Position numbers and translations under genes: made by a program. DNA of 64,000 nucleotides from Arabidopsis thaliana (Eukaryota; Streptophyta; Magnoliopsida; Brassicales; Brassicaceae): NCBI RefSeq assembly GCF_000001735.4, contig NC_003076.8:16185835-16249834 (forward strand). Direction: 5' to 3'. Below the pieces are notes generated by a model that ran no database searches, was not told the origin of the DNA, and worked only from the letters and a program-made list of their open reading frames with translations. Each line of letters opens with the position of its first letter. Position 1 is the stretch's first letter. Below, piece after piece: positions 1-14,100 of this stretch.

Positions 1-3000
1 TCAACCTCTCTCTTCTCCTCTATTGAGCTAGTTTCTTCCTTTTGTGCTGCAACTGAATCATGGCCATCACCTTTTATTTCATCATCAGGAACTTGCACTT
101 TAACATATGTACCAATATCTTCTTGGACATCGGTGAGATCATTCAACTTGTGTTCTTGTTCTGATATCTCTTTCTCTATTGCAGCAGCCTCAAAATCTTC
201 CTTGGGCTGATCTTGCACTTGCACGTTCGTAATCAAAGCATCAACAGTTTCCTCTTTTTTATCTTCTTGTGCCTTGTTGAATTCAAATGATGTTTCTTCC
301 ACCTGATTGGGAGATTGATGAGACTGAATGAGTTCACTTAGATTCTGTACTGGAAGATCTCGGTCAGCAAAGTTCGTCACTGCTTCCGTGTTACTGTTCT
401 CTTGAATATCATCTAGTACTTTTGAGGATGGAACCTTAAGTTCCTCGCCTATTGCTTCTTTAGGGACAGTTTCATCAGCACTAACCTCGTCGCTCTGATC
501 CTTTGGTGCTTGTTCTGTTGGAAAATCCCTATCATCATTGCTCTTTATATCATCAACAGGGTCTTCATGCTCAGCTTCACTAGCTTTCTTGATGACTCCC
601 ACTGGATCTGAAATTTGCTTCTCTGATGCAACTACCTCATTCATCTCTTCTTCATTCTCCAGTGCATTGTGAGGTACTTCCTCTTTTTCCCCATCCCGCG
701 AAACAAAATCATTACCAACTTCAAGCTCACGCGCATCTTTGTTATCCTTTTTCACTTCTGATGAAACAATTTCCTGTTCCTCATCATCCTTCTTTTTGTC
801 TTTGATATCAACAATTTGATCTTCTTCTTTAACAGTTTCATGAGTCTCGTCCTTCTGCTCCTTCTTAGATGTTTCAAAATCTTTGAGATGCTCTACTTGG
901 AGACTTATCTTCTCTGATGTTGAACCATTGAAATCTTGTTGTGGCTCACGTTCTTCTTGCTTTTCATCAGAAATCACATGCTCTTGCTCCTCAGCAGACA
1001 ATGGAGAAGATGAAATCAGAATTTCCTCTCTAGGTAACACTTGTGCAATCTCCCTAGTTTCCTCTTGTACCTTTACCTCTTCTTTATGTTCCTCTTGCAA
1101 ATTGATTTCTTCTATTGGAAGAGATTTCCCTGCAAGACCGCTTTCTTCCTTGATTTTTTCAGCTTCTCCACTTTTATCTCCGTGTAATCTTTTTGCTTCT
1201 AAGATATCAGAAACAAAATCTTTTTCATTTGATTCAACCACATCATCACCTTTCTTTTCTTCTTGATCTGCAGGCTCTTTTATCATGCTTACTTCCGATG
1301 ATGCAGAATCATTGATTGCTCTCTCAGTCTCCAATGTAGTTTGGAGTTGTGTCAAGATTCCAACAACTGGAAGAGTTGAGTAAGTCTCATCTCCATGCTC
1401 TGCCTCCTCTGTAGGATAATCATTTTCTAACCCAGCCACTTCAACATCCGTTTTCTTTGTACTTTCATCCTCAACCTGATCATCTGATTTTTCTGCTCCT
1501 TCGGCTTGTGATTCTTTTGGTTTTGTTTCTCCTACCTTCTCTTCTGTTTCTGCAGAAACATGTCGTTCCTCTTGTGTGTTAGCTGCATAATCGCCTTCTT
1601 GTGGAGTCACTGGTTCGTCTTCCCCAGAAGCAAGCATGGAAACTGGAGCTTCAATGAATGATTCTTTTGGAACGGTTTCCGTAGAAAAGATATCTTCAGC
1701 TTGTACCTTGTGTGTTTCCTTTGTTTCTTCTTCAAGAATTTCCTCAACTTGCTTTGGAGTTTGGTCATCCTTATCTGAAACTAAGGATGGAGTCTGATCT
1801 GCTTGTGAAGTTCCAATTGGAAGAGTCTGATCAATAGTAGTTTCTGTTGCTTTGGCAGTCTCAGGAATTTCTTGGCTCTTCTCGTCCTTTGTCTCCTCTA
1901 ACTTTGGAGCTTCATGGTTCACAAACTCTTCTTCATGGTCCAAAGCCACTGTTCTCTCTGTTTCATTAATTTCTTCATTTCCTTTCTTTGCCTCTGCAAT
2001 CAGAGTCTCACTATCATTCTCCTCCAAGATTATTGGTGCGGTTGGAGTCTCGACATGTGCATCCCTTATTTCATCTTCATGCTCTTTTGGTTTTGTTTCT
2101 CCTACACTCTCTTCTGTTTCCACAGAAATAGATCGTTCCTCTTGTATGTCATTTGTTTCTCTAACGTCATCTGCACAATTATCTTCTTGAAGAGCCACTT
2201 TATCATCTTCCCTAGAAGCCAACATGGAAACTAGAGCTTCATCAGATGATTCTCTTGGAATAATTTCGGTAGGGAGGATTTCTCCAGCCTGTAACTTGTG
2301 TTCTTCCTTTGTTTCTGACACTAACTGAGAGGACAGAGTATTATCTGCATCGGATGTTTCAACTGGAAGATTCCGTTCACTCGTAGCTTCTACATCGTGT
2401 GCTTCCTTTGGTTCTTCCTCATGAATCTCCTCAACCTTCTTAGGACTCTGGTCATCTTGTTCTGACACTAATTCAGATGATAGAGTATTATCTGTATGTG
2501 ATGTTTCGATGGGAAGAGTCTGATCACTAGTAGCTTCAATTTCTTCGATGGTCTCAGAAATTTCTTGGCTCTTGTCTTCTTTTGACTCCTCTGGCTTTGG
2601 AACTTCAAGTGTCCCAGACTCTTCTTGTTGCATGCATACATCTTCTGATGTCTTTGAAGTCTGAGTTTCATTATCATTTTTCTCTGATAACATTGGCGAG
2701 GTTGAAGAATCGACATGTTCATCCGGTTTATCATCTTCAGCTTCACTTGATTTTGTTTCTCCTTTTTCTGTTGAAGTAACTTTTTCCTGCTCATCCAATG
2801 GCAATGCAACTGATGGAATATGAATTTCATCGACATCCTCTTTCTGATCAACGGATGGAAGACTCAGATGTGTTGTTTCAGCAATGTCAAGACCTCTCTC
2901 CCTCATATCTCCTATTGGTTCTGCATCCTTCACTTTTTCATCGTCTGTCTTCTCGGAAACAGTCTCATGTTCTTTCTCCTCGGAAGATGATGGCAATGAG

Positions 3001-6000
3001 CTATGCGCTTCAACTATTTCACCTGTTTCAAAACTTTTCTGGATCTTGTCTGCTACTTGTTCTTCCCCAATCTTTTCGGCTTCAACAACGGTCTCATATT
3101 CTGGTCCCTCTGAAAGTGATGCAGACGAAACTTGTATAACTTCATTAGATATTTCTTCAACAGGACTCTGCTGGTCATTAGAAACTTCTTCCTTCGTTGG
3201 TTCATGCTTGTCTACTTGCTCTTCCTGCAACTTTGTTTCGTTTTCTTGCTCATTTGCCAGGCATAATTCTTCTTGCTGGGGTTGTTCTCCGAGCTCCCTA
3301 CTTTCTAGTACTGAAACTGCCTCATCTTTTGTGTCTAATCCATAAGAACCTTCCTCTCGACCTTCTTGATGCAATGTTACTTCTTCTTTTGGTTTATCTT
3401 CGATCTTCTCATCTATGGTTTTGCTTGTTTCCTCTTCAGAAGGAGTATCAAGAGATTGCTTCACCACTGATTCTACATCCAGAAGAGTTTGGTTGTGTGT
3501 GGTCTCATCTAATCCAGCACCTTCAACAACAGATGGAATTTCTTCAAATTTATCTCCGTTTTCTGTCTTCGAGACTAGAGATATATCAGGTTCATTTTCT
3601 TGATACTTCTCTGATTCTCCAGATTGTACATCAAGCATATTCACATCCTTCTCCTCACTGCTTTCGCCTTGAACAGTCTCCTTAGATTTTACCTCAACAG
3701 ATTCTTCGCTTCCCTGGCTTTCATCTTTTATCTCTGAGCTACAAGGTTCGGTATGTTCACCAAATTCCTCTGCTTGAGCATCGGAAGTTCCCACCTGTTG
3801 ATTGAAAGAATCAATATTTTTGATGCAGAGAATCAAAAGACTTTATAGGCAGAACCAACATAGTCAAAACTTGTAAATTTTAAGCTTTTCATAGTGTTCA
3901 TTGTGTCTTAGTTCTAACCATATCATCAATTCCACACACATAAAGTGCCAACGCAAGATAAAATCAATATCTATGGAGATCATATCTTTACCTCATTAGA
4001 AAAAATGACAGTCTTTACTGTTTCTGCTTCTTTTTGTTCTTTGTCCACTTTCAGGTCCAGACTGGTTTCACTATGCATTGCCTCTGGTTCACTAATATTG
4101 GTCTCCAAAGTCTTTAAGATCGCAGCTTCTTCGACTGTTGAAGTATCTACCGCCTCAGCTTTAAGGGTCTCACATTGTGGTATGTCTCTCTCCAATACAT
4201 GTTCATGTTCCTCTGTATCCTTTGAGCTTTGATCTACCTCTTCCTTAAGTTCTAGTGAGGTTTCAGATTCAATGTCCTCTCCTTGAATTGTTGGTGTTTC
4301 GATTACCGTAGGACCTTCTTGCACCTGCTCAGAAAAAAGATTAATCAGTGTTAATAAAGTTTTCTTAGTAATATTTTTCTCAGATTTGAGGAATTAAGAC
4401 AAACCTTTTCTATTTTTTCGGTTATGTCCGCTTCCCTTTCTGTGTCTACAGTCACTTCACGTGAGATTTGCTCTGCATCATCTAAGTTTTGTGTTGCTTC
4501 TACTGGTTCTGCATTTTTCTCCTGATGATTATCTCCTTTCAAGCTTTCAGATTCATGAGCTGTAGTTTCTTCATTATTAACGATCTTAGCGTCTTGGACA
4601 ACTGTCTTTACAGTCTCTAGTTCCTCTTTCTCTATCGCATCCAACCTCGGTTCTGCATCTGTCTTCATCTCTGCCTCTTCTTCTTCTTTTCTCACTTCAA
4701 GAAGAACACTTTTTGTAGTTTCCACATCATCTAGTGATTCACCATTTGTTGCAGTTTCTTCTTCTGCAGCTTCTACGCTATGCAACGCATACGTTTCATT
4801 CACAATGTTCTCACTGTTCGTCGATATTTCCTTTTCTTGTTCCTCTTTGGAGCATGCCTCTTTGACTTGTTCCTCTGGCTGATTCTGATTGATAGAGCAT
4901 ATTTCAGTCAAAGAAGGTCCAATATCTCTTGCCTGCTCCACTCTAGTCTCATGAATTTTTGTTGCATCGTCCTCATTTTTTATTTGGAGCATCGGTACTT
5001 CCTCCTTCGCTTTTTCGTCTACTATTTCCTCAGCAACAGTCACATGATCTTGCTCCTCAGAAGAAAATAGCAATGAACTAGGAGATTCAACTGTTTGCAC
5101 AGTCTCAAGACTTTTTTGGATCTTCTCTGCTGCTTGTTCTTCTTCATTCTCTTTTATGTTTTCAATATTTTCGGCTTCAACAACAGTCTCACCTTCCAGT
5201 TCCTTTGAAGGTGATGCAGATAAAACTTCTATGACTTCATCAGATTTAACTTCTTCATTTGTTGGTTCATGCTTCTCTAACTTTGTTTCCTTTTCTTGCT
5301 CATTTGGTTGGGATGATTCTTCTTGCAGAGGAGTCAGATCAGTCACACTCCTTTCTTCCTGGGCTATTTCTCCAAGCTCAATACTGTCTGTTTTTTCTTC
5401 GATTTTCTCATCAACGGTTTTGCTTGATTCCTCTAATACTTCAGAAGGAGACTCAAGTGTTGGCTTCTGCAGAGGAGTCGGATCAATCACACTCCTTTCT
5501 TCCTGAGGTTGTTCTTCAAGTTCAATACTCTCAGGTACTGAAACTGTCTCTTCTTTTGTCTCTAATCCATAGGAACCGTCCACTTGACCTTCTTGATAGA
5601 GTGTTACTTCTTCTTCTGGTTTTTCTTCGATTTTCTCATCTACGGTTTTGCTTGTTTCCTCAGATACTTCAGAGGGAGACTCAAGTTTTGGCTTCTGCAT
5701 CTGCTCCACTGATTTAACATCCAGAAGAGAAACCGGCTTTGCAACTAGAATTTCCTCTGTTTCATTGGTTATGTTTTGATCAATTTGCTCTGCCTCTGCC
5801 CCATTAGAGTCTAAGCCTATCGGTTCCTCCATAATTTGAGTACCATCAACTTGATCTACATTTATCTTCTCATCATTCAGCTCCTCTTTATCTACATTTA
5901 ACACAAGATCTGATGGACTTTTTTCAGATTTCTCATAGCTTCCTGTATTGGAGACTAGAACTGTCTCGGGTTCGTTGCCTTGATACTTCTCTGATTCTGT

Positions 6001-9000
6001 AGATGGAACTTTAAGTACATCATGCTTGTCCTCAGTGTTTTCGTCTTGAACAGTCTCCTGAGATTTGACCTCAACAGATTCTTCTTTTCCATGGCTCTCA
6101 TCTTTAATCTCCGAGCTACAAGGTTCCGTATGTTCACCAAATTGTTCTTCTTGAACAGCAGAAGATCTTACCTGTTGATTGAAAAAGAAATACAACAGAA
6201 TCAGAATCTTGTAAAGTTAAACTTGAGCTAGCTCCACAGTTACAAAACTAGTTTTAGACTTAACCATTGTAATATACTCATGCATGCCATTCATTATTAA
6301 CTTCAAAATTTGCAGGTTTTTATTACTTAATATCATCATCAGTATCACACACACACAAAGAAGCACAAAAATGAGAGAAACAATATCTATGCAGATCGTA
6401 TCCTTACCTCATCAGACGAAAAGACGGTCTTGAATGTCTCTGCTTCCTCTGTTTCTTTATCCTCTTTCAGGTCCAGACTTGGTTGTGTGTCTTCTTTTGT
6501 CTCAACAGCCTCAGATTCTATGGTCTCACACTGTTGTACGTCTCTCTCTAATACATGTTCATGTTCCTCTGTCTCATTTGAGATATGATCTACCTCTTCC
6601 TTAGGTTCTAGTGAAGCTTTTGATTCACTAGGACGTTCTTGAATCTGCACAGTGAAGGATAAATAGTATTAATAAAGTTTCCTGAAAAATGCTTTACTAG
6701 GGAATGGGATCTTTAGCTTTAAAGAATTAAGAAAAAACCTCTTCTGTTTTTGGGGCTATGTCCTCTTCCTTTGCTCTGTCTACAGTCACTTCACGTGAGA
6801 TTTGCTCTGTACCATCTGAGTTTTTGACTGCTTCCACTGGTTCTGCATTCTCCTTCAAGCTTTCAGATTCATGGACTGAAGTTTCTTCATTATTAACAAT
6901 CTCAGGCTCTTCTATAACTATCTTTACGTTCTCTGTTTCCGCTTTCTCTATCGCATTCAGACTCGGTTCTTCATCTATTTTTATCTCTTCCTTGTCTTCT
7001 TCTTTTTCTGCTTCAAGAAGAACTCTTTCTGTAGTTTCAATTTCATGTACTGATTCACCATCTACTGCGGTTTCTATTTCTGGACCTGTCTCCTTAGCTT
7101 TGACCTCAATAGATTCGTCTCTTCCATGTCTATCATCTTTGATCTCCGAGCTACAAGGTTCGGTATGTTCACCAAATACTTCTGCTTGAACATCAGAAGA
7201 TCTCACCTGTTGATTGAAAGGAACAAGGTTCAAGGAATGCAAAAATTTAAAAACGGGCACATGAGGTGAAAGAATTTTCCATTATCAGAATCAGAAACTT
7301 GTAAAGCAAACTTGAGTTAACTCTATATGACAAAAGTAGTTTTGGCCTAAATCATTAACTAGTAATTTCAAGATTTCAGGTTTTCATCTATATCTTAGTT
7401 TTATCTTCATCATGACAAAGAATCAACACATGAGAAAATCAAAACATCTGGAGATTGTATCCTTACCTCATCAGATGAAATGATGGTCTTTACCGTCTCT
7501 GAATCTTCTTGCTCTTTATCGTCTTTCAGATCTTTACTCGGTTCTGTGTTTTCCTTTGTCTCTTGACCGTCTTCTTCTCCACCTATGGCACTATGTGCCT
7601 CTGATTCATTAATATTGGTCTTCAAGATCTCAGCTTCTTGGACTGAAAAAGTCTCTGCAGTCTTAGCTTCCGTTACAAGTGTCTCACTTTGTGGTACTGG
7701 TACGTCTCTCACTAACACATGTTCTTGTTCCTCAGTATCCTTTGTGATTTTATCCATCTCTTCCTCATGGTCTAATGAAGCCTTTGATTCAATGTCCTCT
7801 CCTTGTATTGTCGGTGATTCCATTACACTAGGACTTTCTTGCACCTGCAAAGTAAAGAATCAAATTGTGTCAACAAGGTAGTCTGAAACATGTTTTGCTC
7901 AAATATAATCTTTAGCTTCGAGAAACTAAGACAAGACCTCTTCTATGTTTTGGATTATGTCCTCTTCCTTTTCTTTGTCTACAGTCACTTCACGTGAGCT
8001 TTGCTCTGCTGCGTCTGAGTTTTTGGTTGCTTCTACCGATTCTGCATACTCCTCTTGATGATTATCTTCCTTCAAGATTTTAGATTCATGAGCTGTAGTT
8101 TCTTCAGTATTCACGATCTTAGCATCTTCTACAACTGTCTTATAAAACGGTTCTGCTTCTCTTTTTATAGTTTCAACATCATGTAGTGGTTCACCATCTG
8201 TCGCGGTTTGATCTTCTGAAACTGTTTCATTCACAGTGTTGTCACCGTTCCTCGAGATTTCTTCTACTGAAACCGTTGCATTGTGCTCAGCCTCTGTTCC
8301 ATTTACAGAGGTCTCAACAGTTCTTGAATCTGTTTCTTCTCTTACTTCATCAGTCTTTATCGGTATCTCTTCACATACCTGCAATAGAGTACCATTTCTT
8401 AGTTCATTTGATAGGAGCAACATAAATTGAAAAACATACCGAGTTCAAGCTCTTCTCTATATCGTATTCATCGACTTTAACAGGTGTGGTATCAGTCAAT
8501 ACCTTAGAGATGTTACCAATATCCTCTTCTTGTTCTAGTGAGTGTTTTGCTTCTGTTTGATCTTCTTCTATTACCGGCTTTTCGACACTAACCTGCGTAA
8601 ACCAAAAAAGTCATTAAATTATACTCTCTATCTCAGTACATCTCTATTGCTTAAACTTCAAGGAACTTAAACAAATACCTCTTCTGGCTTTCCGGTAGTA
8701 TCCTCTTCTTTCTTATTCTCTAAAGTCACATCACTTAAGATTATCTTCTCATCTTCTTTTTTTTCGTTGAGGCTTTGAGGTTCACGAACGACAATAGATT
8801 CTTGATCATCTTTAACGATCTTACTGTCATCTAGAACCGAGATAGTCTTTGTCGCTTCTCCATTTTCGCGTTTTAATTCTTCGGTTTCTTTATCCCCTGA
8901 TCGTATAAAACAGTATTGAGTACAAATTTCCATGCTTTTAAAGAATCTGAAACATTTTGAATGTGTGGCAGTTTCTTGCTCCATTACCTGAACCATTTAC

Positions 9001-9679
9001 AACCTCTGCAACATCTGCTTCTCCCGTAATAATATTGTTTCCACGATCGGCGCCACTTGTGATCTCATCATCAAGAACAGTACTCAGGTTTACCTTTTGT
9101 ACTTCCATGGATGATTTTTCAAGTATTACTTCTGCAGGAACTCCCCCAACATCAGTCTGTATATAAGAAACATGTTAGTATCTCAAAACGTTAATTTCAT
9201 CGATCCGATTCAGAGCCTTAACCCGAAAGCTTGAACCAAAACTATGATCCCAACATGTTAGTATCTCAAAACGTTAATTTCATCACTATACAGTTCAAAG
9301 TTATTTGGATTGGAACCTATCTACTGTCATATGCAAGTCTTAGACATACCAGTTATTGAAAGATATTGGATAAAAAAAGAGGTTCTAATTTACAGAATCT
9401 GTAGCTAGAGACTAGAGAGTAAAACAGATTACAGATTACAGATTCATGATATCTAGTTATCAAGATCTGTATCATAATTTTTTTTTTAAATTGTAAATCA
9501 TAAGACTACAAAAAGGAAAGAAGGTAGAAACAGAAACATACTTTTTCATGTCAAAAAAAAAAAAATATAATCTCAAAGAAGGAGAGGATATACTATGTAT
9601 CTATGTAGCATAATAATCAGCATCATGATCATACCTTTGTAGAGACTGGTTCTTGGATGGTGACAACTCCAGTTTCCAT
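1..9679 (-). CDS. RBB1: RBB1, giant acidic repeat protein (C-terminus beyond left edge)
   Basis: Eleven exons on the minus strand, all joining in frame: 9679-9635, 9156-8988, 8896-8679, 8592-8440, 8378-7938, 7844-7467, 7206-6739, 6644-6408, 6171-4405, 4324-3992 and 3794 to the window edge. The start is the first ATG (METGVVTIQEP...). About 2,670 residues are visible and the frame is still open at base 1. The protein is extremely Glu/Lys/Ser/Thr-rich, with no transmembrane segment or enzymatic motif, and looks intrinsically disordered or coiled-coil. Exons 4-11 are all symmetric (phase 0-0) and alternate between two homologous types: long ones opening with a FGEHTEPCSSEIKD motif (exons 7, 9, 11) and short ones opening with a VQE.P..IE..T.QGED-like motif (6, 8, 10). 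From memory, RBB1 is a plant-specific protein of about 2,900 residues affecting vacuolar bulbs and transvacuolar strands. Identification rests on size, composition and locus context. Confidence 0.9.
9171..9284. repeat. 31-bp direct repeat in RBB1 intron 1
   Basis: Two identical 31-bp copies (9171-9201 and 9254-9284, period 83 bp) lie in the first RBB1 intron. The first copy begins 14 bp inside the intron from the exon 2 acceptor. It looks like a recent local duplication. Confidence 0.9.
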
Positions 9680-9710
9680 CTTTCATGCAGGGAAGAAATG
9701 ATTTGGAGGT

Positions 9711-9719
9711 TTAGGGTTT
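9711..9719 (-). promoter_or_regulatory. Telo-box in RBB1 leader
   Basis: AAACCCTAA on the minus strand, about 30 bp upstream of the RBB1 ATG. Telo-boxes are common near the transcription start of Arabidopsis housekeeping genes. The motif is exact; a function here is inferred. Confidence 0.5.
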
Positions 9720-9739
9720 GAACAGTTGTTTTCTCTGCA

Positions 9740-11166
9740 AGAAACCTACTGTGAGTACAAATTCTGAATCACCCAGATAATTAGAGACAGACCTGTATGA
9801 TGATCACTTGGCATATAAAAAAAAGTCAGTGAGAAGACAGATAGATGATGTATAGTGACAAAACTTGGCACATTTGTTCAATTGGGTTGGCTGAGTTGGC
9901 TTTTAGATTAATCTTTTGTGGGCCTTTTGAATTGATCATTCCACATGCAATTGGTAGGATCCTCAATTTCCAGCTTTATTATTCCCTTAAAGGCAATCAC
10001 CAAAATAGAACTAAATCAAAAATAATATTTCCAAACTTTTTTTTTGAATCATAGTTACTTAGCACTGTGTTTTAGGACAAAATACAAAAATAATCATTTA
10101 TGGATAAAATGGCCATGAATGCTTTGCAGTTTTTAGTAGGTTTATAGTTTTAGTTTTTGGTGTAGGTTTTAGTTTTAACAAAATCTTGAATGGTGATTTG
10201 TTTAGTCATCTATTTTAATTTGTTTGTTTCTGGTTTTGTGTTTAAAAACTAAAAAAACGTTACGTATAAATGTTGGTTTGTGGAAACCCCTTGCGCTATT
10301 AGTTGACCAATGGTTCATTAATGTTTCTACACCAAAAAGTTTGGGTTTCGAGTTTCAGATATTGTGATTTATTAGCAGATTTTCGTATATGTAATAGACT
10401 AATAGTTGTCATAATTTGTAATAAATAATAAATCTAAGACGACAAAAAAAAAAAAAAAAAGTTTGTTAGAAAACCCATAAATTTTTGGTTTTTGAGAAAT
10501 TTAGTTATAATAGTTTCCCCACTTATGTTAGTATTTTCATGGTTAACTAATTAATCATATATTCTTTAATTTCTTCTAAGATCATTTGGATCTAGTATAA
10601 GTATGTGCATATACAAATTCGTTTTTGTTTTTTCTACAAATTAAAAATTTGAATAGTTTAAACCATTTAAATCTATATTTATAACGAAATCTATTTTTCG
10701 TTGAGTGGAAATTAGATACATGTACCAAAAATTCTGTAAGTATGTAATATGTGGTATGTTTCTATTTTACCAAGGTTTTTTTAATTTAAAATCAAGATTT
10801 TAGCATTTAGATCGAATCGGATTAGTGACAAGATTATCGAATTTACTGATTCTGCCTTTGAATACGAAAATATTATTTTAAATAAAATCTACTAATATTA
10901 GTACATATTTGTTTTCTTAACAGTAAAGAAACAACAAAATAAATAGTTAAGAAAAAGTATAATTATCCTGTAATTAGTAGAAACGCAATCAATTCAAATT
11001 TAGACGTTTAAAGGATAAAATATTTTGTGATTGACCCGTCCGCACTTTCCATTTTTTTCACCATCAAATTCCGCAGGAATATATTCTAGATGGAAATTAT
11101 ATTTGGGGGTAATTATCATGTTTTCTTTAACAGAAATTATAAGTTAGCTAAATATAAATTAAATCA

Positions 11167-11199
<33 letters not shown>

Positions 11200-14100
11200 T
11201 GATCACAACGTTAGTGGAATCTTATGCAAATGTTAATAAGACATTTTCCATTTCAATTTCAAAAAAGCTGGCCGCCATTACAAGGACCGACCCATCACCC
11301 CCAACTTGTATAATATATGCTCTCTATTTTAATGATATATGCTCTCTACTAAAAATTACTCATCAATTCTTTCACGGGCCATACAAAATTTTAACATGTA
11401 CCTAATTTTTAAAACTATAATTTGCCGACAAAAGAACTGATTATTAAAGCTATTAAAACGCCGTCAGACAAAAAAACAAACAATTAAGCTATTAAAACCA
11501 GTAATGTTATTAAGAAAATTGAAAACAACAAGTCTACAACTGATACAAACATTTAAAACCGGTCATGTTGTTAAGACAACTGAAAACTACAACGCCCGAT
11601 CGACGATAGGGATATGCTTCATTATTTTTGCATTTTTCCATTTTGAAACTTTCTATTAGAAAAAAAAAAACTTTTATTCTAATTTAAAACAAATGTTTTC
11701 GAAATTGAATTGGTTGGTTTAGTATTTCACGGTTTAATTTAATTTAACCAGCTAAGCCGAATTTTGAATATATCATATTTCTGAAACTAATATTTCCAAT
11801 TCAAGTATATGAAATAGATAGTTATTTTAACTTTTCAAGAAATTCAAATTTAAATTACAAATAGAAATAATAATTGTAGCTTCTGTTTAGAAGAGGAATT
11901 AAAGTATAATTAATTGAAAGAAAAAGTAAATTTGTAGTGCATATAATTTAATTTTTGATACTAATGAAAGTGTTACAAATACAATTATCACAAAAGACTA
12001 ACCTAGATTTAAAAAGTTTCAAATCACAGTGAGATATTGAATCATAATTCAAACAGAAGTGAAAGTAAAAAAAACTCTATCATACCTTCTTATAGTATAT
12101 ACTATTTACTATATGTAAACTAAATTCAAAAATTGGAAGTAAGATTTTTTTTTTTTATCATACATACAACATTTTTGTGTCTCATTCTTTAATATTTATT
12201 TTAAGAAATAAATGTTCTTCATTTTTTCAATGTCAAAACAACATGTTCTTGCACGTGTTATAAGATTTTTAAGATACATAACTGAATCAGCCGGTGCTGA
12301 AAATTGAATCGGCTTTTTTATCCAGAACTTCTGGTTTTGCGGCTTTTTTAATTTCTACAAAAAATACTTTTTTCTAGTGATAAACTAGAATGGAATATCT
12401 GGATCATTTTGGATTGGTGCGATCAGACAAATTCGGTTCAGTCTAAAGAATGTTGCTTTAAAGCAATGTTCTGTTTATTTTTGTCATTTTGTGTTTGTTT
12501 GGTCAGTGCACAGTAATTATTTTAATAAAAGTAATGACACCACATTTATATTTTTGTTTTGGCAAATTGGCAACACACCTAGATTAGTTGTTAGTTTATT
12601 TTCCTTTTTAACAATCAAACTGATTCAAAATTTGCGGCTGGTCCAGCCCAAAAACAAATATTGGTGTACCAATCCTTCCTTTCTAGTTTGTATAATGGTT
12701 AATCATCTTATTAATTGACATTCATATATGTTCTATTTCTCGTCACTATATATATCTTATAAAAGTAAAAGAAATAATATAATCTTAATAAAAATTTCGT
12801 CCAATAAATCTTTTTTTTTTTGCACCCTAAAAGTATTAATTTATTTTATTTTTGGATAAATGTAAGAAGAAAACAAATCATTGAAACTTAGTTTTGCATA
12901 GAAAATGTGGATGGAAACACACATATGCAACATTGATTTATGTTGAGATTTAATCTCGATTGTAATCAATTATGAATCATCTATATGTGGTTCTTAATTA
13001 TGCTTAATTACTTATTCAGAGTTTCGAATTCCACTTTTTCTAGAGTTGTGATAGTAACGGGCAGATAAAAATATTATTGAAAACTTAACCATTTACAAAA
13101 TGCATCTCTAGTAATATTTTATACTACTGAAATATAATCTGCATATGAACATCAATGTTGGTCTACTTTGTTTTTTTTTTCCACAAGTTGGTCCTTCTTG
13201 GTCTACTTTGTTTTGTGGCGTATATAAGTAACATATATGCTATGACTAAACACTGAATGAAAATGTATGCAAATTGATAAAAAAAAGGAGGCTCCTATCA
13301 AACCGACCAAACCGAAAATAATTGTCCTTACGTCGCCGTCCAGAACAATATTATCGAAGATAAATCCAATTTTGCTTTTGCGCCCAATATTAAATTTAAG
13401 GTAATGATAACAATTCGGATTGGGTTCATAAAAGCAAGTTATAATATACAATGAAATATACTTTTGGTGTGATGTATCTTACCTTTTCGTATGAACTGAT
13501 TGCGTGAACGATTGCATCACTTATTTAGCCTAATAATTTTTCTAAAAGAGAATGATCCGATCCAGATTGGTTTAGATATGATCAAAATTGCAAGGAGGTT
13601 CGTTAGAAGTTCACCAGAACTGTTATTTACTTGCAAGGAGGTGGCCCGAGCGTTACAAACGCGATATAAAGATTAATCAATATGGATAAGAGTGACTATA
13701 AGCTCATACTCTTAGAATAACTTTGAAAATGTGTCGCATGATAATCGTTTGACTAGGTTTACGTTTTCTTTATACACTATTTTTGAATAATTATTCATTT
13801 AAATGCATTTCATGTATAATATTCTCTTTGTTTATTTTTGTTTGACTGTTTAGGAAAAACACACATATTAAGGTAAGCATATTAAAGTTGATTTTAAATG
13901 TATTATTTTGTGTGTTTTACAATTTCATATAACTTTAAACCAATGATATTCAATCATTTTTATTAAAGTTAACACTTCATCAAAAATAACAAATAAATGT
14001 TGCATAAAAAACCTTAAAAAATCAATTTCTTAAAACAAATTTATTTCCTAGAAAATCAAATAAAAAGGAACAGAGAGAATAGTAATTTATAGATGACTAA

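Noticed and set aside
883..8430. Many Ser-rich open frames on the plus strand opposite RBB1
   Set aside because: Glu/Lys-rich RBB1 codons read in reverse give TTC/TCT/CTT runs, so Ser/Phe/Leu-rich shadows are expected.
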